Shown: piece after piece, positions 20,957-31,698 of the stretch
How positions within the stretch are numbered: the stretch's first letter is position 1
How the letters are laid out: each line of letters starts with the position of its first letter
DNA from: Gonapodya prolifera JEL478
Taxonomy: Eukaryota; Monoblepharomycota; Monoblepharidomycetes; Monoblepharidales; Gonapodyaceae
Assembly: GCA_001574975.1 (NCBI GenBank)
Contig: KQ965868.1
Span: 46,862 to 110,861, forward strand
Direction: 5' to 3'
DNA length: 64,000 nucleotides
Position numbers and translations under genes: made by a program
The notes under the pieces: model-generated
Told to the model about the DNA's origin: nothing
The model's input: only the letters and a program-made list of their open reading frames with translations
Database searches by the model: none

Positions 20957-23915
20957 TCACTCCTTTCCTCCCTTGGGCCCGATTGCGTGGAATGCCGAAA
21001 TGCCCGTGATGGCACGTCCGAGCACCAGGGCGTGGATGTCTTGAGTTCCCTCTGGGGCAATCGAGGTGTGCAAGGTCAGTGGTGACATAATTAATAAAAG
21101 TCGAGGTTCACGAAGAACACGACGTACCGTAAGTGTTGACGGCCTCCAGGTTGTTGACGTGACGGATGATGTGGTACTCGTCGATGACGCCGTTTCCTAT
21201 CACGAGAAACCGCACGAATTACGTTTCCTCCCTCTCATTCCCGAACCCGCAAACCACGGCGCACAGACTCACCGCCCAAAATATCCCTACAATCTCTCGC
21301 GATCGCCAGCGCCTTTGTGGCGTTGTTGCGCTTGATGATGCTGATCATCTCGGGCGTGGCGAGCCCCTGGTCTTTAAGACGGCCTACTTGGATCGTTGCG
21401 AGGACGCCGAAGGCGATCTGCCAAGTGCGAGAGACGTTTTATTTAGAGAACTTCTCGAGAGCTCCCACCAACCGACGGAACGGTGCAAAACCCACCTCAC
21501 TCATCGCATCCGCCAACTTCTTCTGCACCAACTGGAAGCTCCCCAAAGGAACTCCAAACTGCTTCCTCTGCAACACATACTCCCTCGTGTACTGGAGGCA
21601 GAACTCGGCGGACCCGAGCGCGCCCCACGAGATGCCGTACCGTGCATGGTTGAGGCACCCGAAGGGTCCCTTGAGCCCGATCACGTCCAGGACGTTGGAG
21701 AGGGGGACGCGCACGTCTTCCATGATGATGAAGCCCGTGGAGCCGGCTGGAAGAGGGGACGGGGGGGTGAGGCACGCAAAACAGCAAAAGGCCTGACGGT
21801 GGGCAACGCTTGCCACACTCCGGGTTTCTGAGGTACGTCAGGTGCCCCAACAAGTATTGCGTTGTTTCGCGGCTTCCCCTCACTGTTCACATCCAAGTTT
21901 CCAGAGCCTTCAGACCTCACTCTGCGATTCCGGTGGATGGTGAGTGAGGGTGAGGAAAAGTACAACGAGCAGTGATGTAGATGACGCCGACCAACAATCC
22001 GGTTTCGCAGGTGTAAGTCAGGTGCCCCAAAAGTATTTTGCGCTCTTTTAGCCTCTTCCCCTCGAAGTCCGCAGTCAAGGCACCCGAGCATTTCGACCTC
22101 ACTCCGCAATCGCGGTGGACGATGAGTGGGAAGACGTCGATCAATGAAGTCCATGGGCGACGCTCCCCAGCACTCCGTACTTCGAAAGTATGGTCAAGTG
22201 CCCCAAAAATTCATCCGCCCTCTTTCGCCGCTTTCCCCGCCCCTCACGCAGCCAAAGCTCCCAATCCTTCCAACCCCATCCTCCCAGCCTCACTCCCAAA
22301 CACCAACTTACCTCGAATAGCGTACTTTCCCATAATCTTGGGCGTCGAAATCCCGCCAAACCCGCGCTCGAGCACGAACCCGCGGATCTTGCCGTCGTGC
22401 GTGCCCTTGGCCCAGACGATGAAGGTGTCTTGAAGTGATGGAAGAAGAGTAATTAGCAAAGGGAGGAATGGAGAAGAATTCGAATCGGGTCCAGTCCACC
22501 CGTAATCTCCCGCAATATTGTCTCGCACTAGTTTGCAGTGTTCAGCGCCCTTCGTGCAGCACCTCTCTCTCCACCCTCCCCACTTCCCTGCCCTCACCGA
22601 CCGTACGTACGCACCTGCAATAGGAGAGTTTGTGATCCAGGTCTTGGTCCCGTTAAGCACCCAGTGGTCCCCGTCGAGTCTGGCGGTGGACTTCATGGAG
22701 CTGGGGTCGGATCCCTGTTTACAAGCGGGGGTGGTATCAGCAAGAGTTAGACCAGGGCACAGAACTGAACTCTCGAAGCTGTCCATTATTTCACTCCACA
22801 ACATTCAAACTCCACGACACTTAACGCACACTGCTCCGCGAAGGTATCCTCTTGCTTGGATATTCGTCTCTGGCAGACACCTCGGTCAGCGGCGCCGAAG
22901 CCTTGGTGCTCGGTCTACCGGGCTCGCTCCCGTCCTTTCCCCCCCCCCCGCCTCCCCCTTTCTCCTCCACTCACATGATCCGGCTCCGTTAACCCAAACG
23001 CCGCCACATGCTCCCCCCTCGCAATCGGTGGGATATACTTCTTCCTCAGATGTTCTGGCCCGAACTGGTATATCGCGTTCATGACCAGCGCAGGCACGGA
23101 CAGGGCGGAGCGGTATGAGGAGTCCACCTTTTCAACTTCGCGGGCGATGAGGCCGTCTGGTGTGTGGGGGTGGGGTGGGAGGTGGTGGGTGGGGAGAGGA
23201 GGTGAAGGGGAGATCCAGCAGACGTACAAGCGATGGAGGAGACGCCGGCAGCGCCGTACCCCTTGACGTTTGCGCCGAGAATACCGAGCTCGCCCATTTC
23301 GTGATAGATGTTGCGGTCAAAGTCTGGACGTGTCGCGGTTGGTTGTGTGGGTTTCGGGAGGTACGGGTAGAGTGACTCACGATAATCGCGCGACGCCTGG
23401 ACGACGCCCGGCATAAGCTTGGCCTGCGCGTATTCGCGCACGGAGTCGCTGGTGAGAAACAGAGTGTGGGTCGATGTGGTGGGGGACGTCGGAATCGGTA
23501 TTGGTATTTGGTTCCGGTATTCGCGACAAAAAGGTATCGATGGCACGGACACGGTAGCACTCACCGAATCATCTTCTCCTCGTCGGTCAGCAGCGACTCT
23601 GTGTTGAAGGGATCTTTCCACTCGAACTTGCCCCATTCTGAAACGACATTGCCCATTAGAAGTGAACCCAACACCCACTCACACCCCCCACTCACTCGGC
23701 AAGTAGTCCTCCTTGCTCGCCAACGGCGCAGTGTCCGTGTCCTCTGCCCATCCCTTCGCGCCAGTGCTCGACTCGTGGCGCCGGCCCGATGCGGATTCGG
23801 ATGCGGGACGACTCGTGCGGTGTTGCCGCAGGTTCACGCGACCGGCAAGACTCGCGAGGGGAGCGGCCGACGCTGGCGTGAGGAGAGGTGTCAGCGTGCG
23901 TAGGGCGAACGACAT
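20957..23915 (-). CDS. GCDH: Glutaryl-CoA dehydrogenase, mitochondrial
   Basis: FAD enzyme converting glutaryl-CoA to crotonyl-CoA in lysine and tryptophan catabolism in the mitochondrion. The N-terminus (from ATG 23915) is rich in Arg, Ser and Ala without acids, a mitochondrial presequence. Then follow [111 protein letters not shown] and [19 protein letters not shown]. The catalytic Glu of YEG is present, its codon split by the last intron (TAC G|AG). The sequence order and the last motif distinguish it from other acyl-CoA dehydrogenases. One intron (about 21750-22320) is far longer than the others and holds internal repeats. Confidence 0.9.
21816..22260. repeat. Three tandem ~180-bp repeat copies inside a GCDH intron
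   Basis: Copies begin near 21830, 22015 and 22195 with GTCAGGTGCCCCAACAAGTA, GTCAGGTGCCCCAAAAGTAT and GTCAAGTGCCCCAAAAATTC. The first two continue with similar CTTCCCCTC...CGACCTCACTC-GC blocks and GGTGGA-GATGAGTG; the third is truncated or more diverged. The intron is about 570 bp while neighbouring introns are about 60-110 bp. Confidence 0.65.
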
Positions 23916-24903
23916 TGCGAGTGAGACGGTGGGGAGGAGACGCGATTGGTTTGCAAGTCTTTTTGGGTTCCTTAAGTTTGCCGTGGTCAGGTACGGGCCG
24001 ACACATTGAGAAGGAATGAGATGCGGAGTGACGCGGTATCCAAGGCGGTTGATAACCCTCTCGATACCTTCCTCGTTCCTCAGGGGATTCTTGTGATAGC
24101 AAAATGTCACAAGCCACGAACACACGACTGACTTCAAAAGAAACTAAATTTGGGCTCTAATTTAATCCTCACAAAACGTCAGCCGCACTCAATGCCTCCG
24201 TCAGACTAAAGTACCAAGGTTGTTCGACCTTGAACGCCACCAATTCACCAACGTGTTTGTCTATCGTGTCTGCTGGGGGCAAGTTCGGCGCCAATTTTCA
24301 TCGCAAGAGTAATAAATATCACAGAACGGTACGAATCAATTACATCTTGTCGGGACAGAGACCACAGCAAAGGTACCGGCATCACCCTTTCACCACCAAT
24401 GACCGCCCACATTTCCGCATCCACCTCCATTCCGTGTGCTTTCGTGCACCGCACGCTCTCCCTCCTTGCCCATCAACCCCCTCTCCCCGCATTCTCCTCT
24501 CCGTGTCTCAATTCCGCGCGTCGGATCACAGTCAAACCCACCCGCAGCGATCCCGAGACGCGTCGCACCACATATTCACACTCGCTGAGTCGGTGCCGAT
24601 CTATCCTCAATGCATCCGCGGGGGATCAAGACTCGACATGGACCCAAAGGCACGCGACGAGGGCTCCTGCCGCTTTCGGGTCAGTCGGGAACCCGTGGCG
24701 GGAGCAGGATCAGGCGGGAGGAATGCGCGCGAGAATACAGGACGGAAGGAGCTACTGCACTTCTCGGGCGGTGACTGGGCTCGCCGACACGTCCAGTGAG
24801 TCACGACTTGTCCGGTTGGTGACTGTGCCCCTGGGAACTCGTCTGACCTATGACCATATCTCACTCCGAATCATCATTACGTCTTATGCTCTCGTTTTGA
24901 GAC
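23916..24903. other. Divergent intergenic region between GCDH and panB
   Basis: About 990 bp lying between two genes transcribed away from each other, so it must contain both promoters. Long open frames exist on the plus strand but show no recognisable motif and no convincing splice pattern. I see no supported gene. Confidence 0.4.
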
Positions 24904-26443
24904 ATGGACAGTATTGCATGCGGTCGGATGAGCTCAATATCCCAGGCTTGGTTCCATCCCACTTCCCGAACACTGCAAACCTCATCTTCGCGGCACGCCC
25001 GTCTACCCGCACCACCTTGCACAACGACCTCTCAACGCTCGTACAGCTCTCGACCCCCTTCCCAACCGTCCGATACCTCAGGTCCGTTCCTCTTCTCTGT
25101 GCACATCACCTGCTTTCAACTCACCCACCCCATTTCCCCCACCCCCCCAGCCCCACCCCGCAAAAAAATAACCCTCCAAACCCTCTCTGCTCTCCACCGC
25201 CGCGGAGACCCCATCACCATGATCACCGCGCACGACTACCCCTCCGCCCTGTTCGCCGAGCGGTCCGGGGTGGAGTGTGTGCTTGTGGGGGATAGTCTGG
25301 CCATGGTGGCCATGGGGTTGAGTAGTACGACGCAGGTTACGATGGAGGTGAGTAGGTGGTAGGAGGGGCTGGGTGGCCTGGTGGTGGGTGGCCTGGGGGG
25401 AGGTTGTAGGCAAGATCGTCGACGCGTATAAGGCGACCTGCCCAACTGACCCACCATCGCCCCACCCTGCACCCACCCCAGGCCATGATCCACCACTCCC
25501 TCTCCGTCTCACGCGGCCTCACCCACCCCTTCCTGATCGCCGACCTCCCCTTCGGCTCCTACGAAGTCTCCCCCTCGCACGCCGTCGCCTCCTCTCTCCG
25601 CATGATCGCTGAAGGGCACGTGGAAGCCGTGAAGATCGAAGGCGGGTGGGAGATGGAAGATACGGTCGCGGCGATCACGAGAGTGGGCGTGCCCGTGCTG
25701 GGACATATTGGGTTGACCCCGCAGAGGGCGAGCCAGTTGGGCGGGTTTAAAGTGCAGGGGAGGACGGCGGAGAAGGTGGGTTTGGGTGGGGTGTGGTGCA
25801 GGGATGCGGAGACGGAGGGATGTTGTAAGGGTGGTCGGCGGGCTTGGTCCCAAGCTTGCCATTCCTTGGATGTCCGTTTCTTCCCCGCCTCACGCACTCC
25901 CACCGCACCTCCACATTCCACCAGGTCCTCCCCCTCCTGCGCTCAGCCCTAGCCCTGCAACGCGCCGGGTGTTTCGCCATCGTGATCGAATGCGTTCCTC
26001 CGGTCGTCGGGACCCTCCTGACACAACGGCTGTCCATTCCGACCATTGGGATCGGCGCGGGTAATGGCACGAGCGGGCAGGTGCTGGTGCAGAATGATAT
26101 GTTGGGGATGTTTGATGGGTTTACGCCAAAGTGAGTACTCTAAACTCTTTGGACTATGGCCCTTGGGATTGGATTGGGATTCCGAGTTGGCAGTTGCTTG
26201 CCGCAATCCACACCACTGACTACGACTCACGTCACACACCACAGGTTCTGCAAGAAATTCGCCAACCTCGCTCCCGAAGCCGTCCGCGCGCTCACCGCCT
26301 ACCGCGACGAGGTCAAGGCCCGCACCTTCCCGGCTCCGGAACACGACTACGCGATGGGGCAAGGTGAGGAGGAGAAGCTGCAGGAGGCTGTCGAGAGGTG
26401 GGAGAGAGAGGAGGGGGCTGAGTTTGAAGTGAAGAAGACGTAG
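24904..26443 (+). CDS. panB: 3-methyl-2-oxobutanoate hydroxymethyltransferase
   Basis: First committed enzyme of pantothenate (coenzyme A) synthesis: transfers a hydroxymethyl group from methylene-THF to 2-oxoisovalerate. The N-terminal ~55 residues (after [11 protein letters not shown]) are rich in Ser, Thr and Arg and look like a mitochondrial targeting sequence. The barrel follows with [101 protein letters not shown] and IPTIGIGAG. Metal-binding Asp residues (VGDS, IADLPF) and the KIEG lysine/glutamate are intact. Introns lie near 25349-25482, 25774-25932 and 26131-26245; a further one near 25080-25148 is possible, though the frame also stays open there. Ends EVKKT-stop. Confidence 0.9.
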
Positions 26444-28608
26444 AGCGGAGCGGAGTGAGGCATTTGGCTTTGCAGGCGGTTCCAAATGATTGAACAGGTG
26501 CTATTGTAATGTAAACATGACACGTGCGTGAAGGACGCCCAGATGAATTTCTACGGTCAGCCCCAAACAGCTGGGGTCACGCCGGTGTCGTTCTGTGGAA
26601 CAAGGGCCAAAACACAAAATTACGGAACGGTAGGGAGGGTGAGGGAGGGAGTGATGAGACACAGGAGACACAGTGGGAAATTGAGAGAAGCTTTTGAAAA
26701 TCCAAACGGTGGCGCTTTGCCAGCTGCCATCATCTATCTTTCTTGATTTAACCATGAACGACTTACCACTTCATTTCGACCTGAGGGCCCCGTCTATCAC
26801 CCAAGATTAAGGATTTTTCTCACTATGAACTTTTCTAAACCCATGGCCAACGTTGACTCCCGCTGTTTTGTGACGATAACGTTTGCTTCAAATCAATCAA
26901 GCAGTGACCAAAAATCAAACGATAACACAACACTATGTTGCCAATTGCCTTTATGACTCTTGTTTTGCAGCCAGATCACACAACCACACACTGTCGTAGT
27001 TTGGTCCCTTTTGGTTGAATCGATTTGTTCAAAGCGACTCTGGGCCGACAGACTTCTCATCCCATTCCAGCTAAATTTGCTATCGGCTGCTCTTGTCAAG
27101 GAGCACTTCTGCCGGGTGGTGAATCGTCCGAGATTTCCATGACATCAGCACTGCCAGCAACGACTCCTTCGACAAAATTTTTCACAGTTATCGGAGCGTT
27201 TAGTGTTTTTGCCTCCCTTAGACTTTTGGTGTTTGAATGGCATTTGCGAAAAGGTCGAAGCTCGCGTACTTGCACTGGAGGTGACCTCGCAGCATTAAAA
27301 GCCCCAGGAAGAGGACCACGAAACCCTGAACGGCTACCTTATAGCTTAGTACTTTTTGCTCGCCTTGAACTGTTGGTGCTTGAATGGCATTCGCTAGATA
27401 GGTCGAGAAGTGAAGTATACGGTTATATAAGCACTCTTTGCAGGTGATATTGCTGCTGGAAAATCAAGGCAGTGACCTGTACATATCATGGCGGTTTCTG
27501 CGTTCGTCGTTGTGTTTTGATTCCATATAGAAAGGTTAACATACAATTATAACGAAGGTGACCTTGCAATTAAAAACAAACTGCAAAAAGCTGCAACAAT
27601 ATCAACACGAAAAACTTTATCAGCAAAATAGTGCTACATTTTGCAGTCTGAAGCCGCAAATCATGGCGATGTCTGCGCTAGTAATTGTGTTTGATGTCAT
27701 ATGGAAGTAAAACGTGCACCTTTGTTGCTTCGTTCCCCAAAAATATGCGCCTCCACTCACAGTACCTCTCATGGTTGTTTGTCAACTGTTTTTTGGGGAA
27801 CGTCATGCTCCCCAAAAATAGTACAGTGCGGAAGTGATATCGTATGAACTGGATAACCGATTTTCCAAGTTTATCGGCTACGTTTCGTCACGTCAAGTGA
27901 ACAGGAAGTTCGGAGTTGGTGAAGACGGGGCTTTCTTGGAACGTCACACAGCGTGACCAAGCGAACTCCTGCGAACTAAGCAAGTGGCAACTAGCATCAC
28001 AAAGAGCCACTCGAGCTGCACTTCCCTCAGCATCGCCACACGGACGAACGAACAAATGCTCTCGTCTTTCATTTTATACTCTCTCGCCCGAAAAGCTTCC
28101 AAAAATACAGTCCCTCGATCCATCTTTCCTCAACATTCTGTACAGAGTCCCTCGGCCCCAGGTACCCACCTGGCTCCCGCCAATCAATTTTTTTCTATCT
28201 TAATCATTCTCAATTTGAACTTTAGAGAGCTTGAAATTGCAGTCCAAGTCGTTAGCGATGCCGATATCCCCTAAATTCAACCCCGTGACTTCTAGCTGAC
28301 ACGGATGAAGCGGCCTGATTTGCTCTCATTTATGTAGTGGAGACATCACCTCAACAGATAGGTCGCAATAACGTAAAGCAGTTGGACAATATATATACCC
28401 CAAAGCTCTTAAAAGCATGCTGCCTTCGTATCACCGGTGGCTGATCAGGAAAGCAAGTTCTGTGTATATAAGTGCTTCACATTTATACAGGTTGACTCGG
28501 AGTATTAGAACTGTTCCATTCAGATGGCAACCAGCAATCCGAGTCGCCGAAGACTTCCAGCACCGATCCACGAGCTAGATTCCGTCCGCAATCCTCCCCG
28601 CGTGCAGA
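26444..28608. other. Gene-poor AT-rich stretch with degenerate repeats
   Basis: No gene is supported. Two related blocks lie at about 27201-27275 and 27348-27420 (CTTTTGGTGTTTGAATGGCA against CTGTTGGTGCTTGAATGGCA). A second pair lies near 27486 and 27662 (TCATGGCGGTTTCTGCGTTC against TCATGGCGATGTCTGCGCTA), and GGTGACCTCGCAGCATTAAA at about 27281 resembles GGTGACCTTGCAATTAAAAA at about 27556. An inverted repeat, CGTTCCCCAAAAA (27731-27743) with TTTTTTGGGGAACG (27789-27802), is followed by another CTCCCCAAAAATA. This looks like remains of mobile or repetitive DNA. Confidence 0.45.
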
Positions 28609-29788
28609 ATGGTGGAACTTTCTCTTCAACAAAAACTTCTCCGGGCACAAATGACCGTGATGGGGCATCTGTTCCCCGAACGAACGGCAAAGCAAGTCGT
28701 CGGAATGTTCAGTCAGACGCAGCGGCGTACGATTCCTGAAATGGAGAAGCATTCCGAGTCTCTCGCCCGTATTCGAAAGTTCCCGCTTGCCCCGACGACC
28801 GAGGACTTTTACACCCTCGTGACGAGCTATGAGATTCCGACCTGGCTGCAAGGATATGAGTATGGACCTGAAGATGGAGGGAAGGGGACCATTATGCTGA
28901 TTCACGGATACGCGGGTCGAGGTACTGTGTTGCCATAAAACCGCCTGGATTATGAACTTATTGACATCAGTGCCTGAGTGCAGCAATGCAATTTTACGTC
29001 TTAATACCTCTTCTTGTCGCTCGAGGGTACAGGGTAATCGGTTTGGACATGCCGGCATGTGGGGCCTCTCCCGGGCACTTCGCAAATCCAATTATTTTCG
29101 CTAATGCCCTTGAAGGTCTCTTCCGCGCAAACGAGTGAGCGATATACTCAAAGCTCTGACAAAAGGTAGAATCTTTCAACCCAGTTACGCAGCATTCACC
29201 CCATCGCCCTCATCGGGCACTCAATGGGTGCCGTCACAAACATATTGTTTGCTTCTTTCTGTCGCCGCTCACCATACCTGGACAAGCTGAAATGCATCGC
29301 AAATATTGGGACCCAAGACTCCTCAGTCGATGTCCTCAATGGATTCGCGGACATGGTTGGAATTGGAGGGACAAAGGCGAGCGCGCTAGTTCTGCAGGAG
29401 CTTGAGAAGAAGGGCGGAAGTAAATGTAAGTTCAGTTCTTTCCGGTTGATGATGGGCTCGTTACGAGCGAACTCCGTAATTGAAACCTTCAGACTCCCTG
29501 GATTCAATTGCATCATCCAAGCATGTCAAGAAAATCAACGTTCCCCTCCTTCTCGTACACGATACCCAGGACAAGGAGGTCGCTGTTTTCAATTCGAGAA
29601 ACATTGCCGCCGCTGCCAAAGAAGTTGTTGACGAGCGGCGAAGTACGGCCAGCACGGATGACGAGTTCAAAAATTTTGAGTACCGTTATGTTGAGACAGA
29701 GGGACTCGGGCATCAGCGTATTCTCAGGGACGCCAAGGTCTTGAAGATTATTGTTGAATTTGTGGAGGAGAAGTCGAATTCTACATAA
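28609..29788 (+). CDS. Alpha/beta-hydrolase fold protein
   Basis: Serine hydrolase of unknown substrate. Four exons join in frame: YAGR-AMQFYVLIPLLVARG across intron 1 (about 28921-28983), RAND-IHPIALIGHSMG across intron 2, and KYSLDSIASSKH across intron 3. The oxyanion segment is IMLIHGYAGR; the nucleophile elbow is GHSMG; the acid is in LLLVHDTQDKEVAV; and the catalytic His is in EGLGHQRIL. The spacing is that of lipase/esterase or peptidase-like members of the family. There is no signal peptide, so a cytosolic role is likely. The next gene starts 47 bp after the stop in the same direction. The ATG at 28609 is chosen because it opens the conserved frame; an earlier ATG at 28524 is in another frame. 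Confidence 0.78.
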
Positions 29789-29834
29789 CTATTCGCAATT
29801 AAAAAGACACAGGCTTTGAGTGTGTCGCTAAAAT

Positions 29835-31490
29835 ATGCTGAAGTCCGTATTTGTCGGCAGTCGGGAGGAGAATTCAATGGAATCGCCTACCGCTCGACCA
29901 CACGGCCCTCCCACGCGTGGTATTGTCCTTGTCACCGGCGCATCGGTGCGTCTCAAAACAAATGCCAGCTCGATCTTCGCATTTCAAACCTTGACGCGAA
30001 ATTCACGGTCTATTTCCCCGGCCACATCCCCCTCTATCGTCGGAATCTCCATACGTGCGCTTTATACCTGTCAGGGATATGTGGGAGGTGTGATTCGTGT
30101 GACGGGAATGATCAGCTCGCTTATAACTCGACTCACGAATCTATCCGACCGGAACACACCTCCTAGCCCAAATCTGCCTCCTTCTCCTCCGCCGAAACTT
30201 CTCCGTCCGCGCCTGCGTGCGCTCCGCCTCCAAAGCCACATCTTTTCTGCACCATATTTCCCTCGCATTACAAAGAGCCCCTCCAGTTGGCCCAGACGGC
30301 AATTATTGGCAAGGGACTGATATGGCAGGTCGCTGGGATACGGTAACGGTGCCCGATATGACCGCCCCGGCGTGCTACGATGATGCGATGGTGGGGTGTG
30401 TTGCGGCAGTTCATGTCGCTTCACCGCTGTCGACGAGTAAGGCATACGTGGACTGGGAGGCGGAACTGGCAAGGTGAGCATTACCACCTCTCTGCGTGTT
30501 GCCGTTCTGTCTAACAAGTCCGGCCGTCCCCGTACTCAGACCCATCGTCCAAGGAACGCTTAACATCCTCTCCGCCGCCCACCGAACACCCACGTGCCAC
30601 ATCGTAGCGCTCACGTCGACCTTCGGTACCGCTCTGCGGACCCGCCAGGCCTTGCCGTACACGTTTTCCGAGACTGATTGGAACACGCAAAGTCGAGTGG
30701 ACGATGGAGGGATCGAAAGCTGTGAGTGAAATTGTTTGATGGTAGCTCTTATTGCCGAACACGGTTTTTCGGGAACAGATAGGGCTGCCAAAACAATGGC
30801 GGAGAAGGAGGCGTGGCGATTCGTGAAGGAGAATGAATCGAAGTTTGAGCTTGTCACCTTGTGCCCTCCACGTAAGTCTAACGAAGCTTTTCGCGTCCTT
30901 ATGCCTTATTTGGACTACATCTTCAACCCGCATCCCGCGACCTGCCACCCATAGAAATTATCGGACCACTCATCCACGACCTCTCCCCTTCCGCCTGGGA
31001 ATCCAGTCTCTCCAACATCCACAGCATCCTCTCAAACCTAGTGGAAAGTGGCAGTGCCACCGGGGGCGCCGGATTCGTGGACGTGCGGGACGTGGCCGAG
31101 GCCCATGCGCGGGCTGTGGAGATGGGTGTTAACGGGGAGTTCCCCTGGCGCGCCTCGCGCGGCCGAAGCGTAGTGGAGGGAAAAGATGGGAAGGAGGGCG
31201 AGCTGCCGGCAGGACGCATTATTATCGCTGAGGGAACCCACTCGTGGTTGGACTTCGCACGGACCGTTAGTGCGAGCATGCCGTCACCTCTCCTCACCTT
31301 GTTCCCTTCCCGGCTGACTCCCTCTGGAACTCCTGACGTGAAATCGAGCGCGTGTGTTTTTGGAATCGATAACGCGAAGAGTAAAGCGGTCCTTGCGATG
31401 CGATATAGAACCTTCGAGGAATCGGTGAGGGACAGTTTAGAGCAGTATGCGGAACTCGTTCAAGCGCGGGACAGAAATGCGAGCTCGTGA
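29835..31490 (+). CDS. Extended SDR, dihydroflavonol-4-reductase-like
   Basis: NADP-dependent reductase of the DFR/cinnamoyl-CoA reductase/methylglyoxal reductase-like group. An intron splits the nucleotide-binding motif: VLVTGAS joins GYVGG. Then come LLRRNFSVRACVRSASK, HVASPLS, PIVQGTLNILSAAH and VALTSTFG. Another intron splits the active site: ESY-RAAKTMAEKEAW gives YxxxK with Tyr at the junction and an AEKEAW helix typical of the family. Downstream are VDVRDVAEAHARAVE and a C-terminal substrate domain. A second in-frame ATG at 29877 could be the true start. The fungal substrate is unknown; carbonyl detoxification or secondary metabolism are both possible. Confidence 0.82.
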
Positions 31491-31698
31491 GGTGGTCGTG
31501 GGAAGTAAAGCAGAAGGGATCGAGAGATTGGTACTGGTACTGGTACTATTCCGGCGCTCCGACTTAGACATTATGAATTAAGGTACATTCCAAAATATAG
31601 CTAATCCTCCGTCGAAGAGCTCAAGAAGATCGGCTGACTTTTCCAAAGTGCATGTCATGAGCACTCTGCCTCCTGGCCGCCCACAAGATACACCTTCA

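Noticed and set aside
24399-25295. 298-codon plus-strand frame upstream of and overlapping panB
   Set aside because: No recognisable domain, and it runs into panB in a different frame from the conserved barrel sequence.
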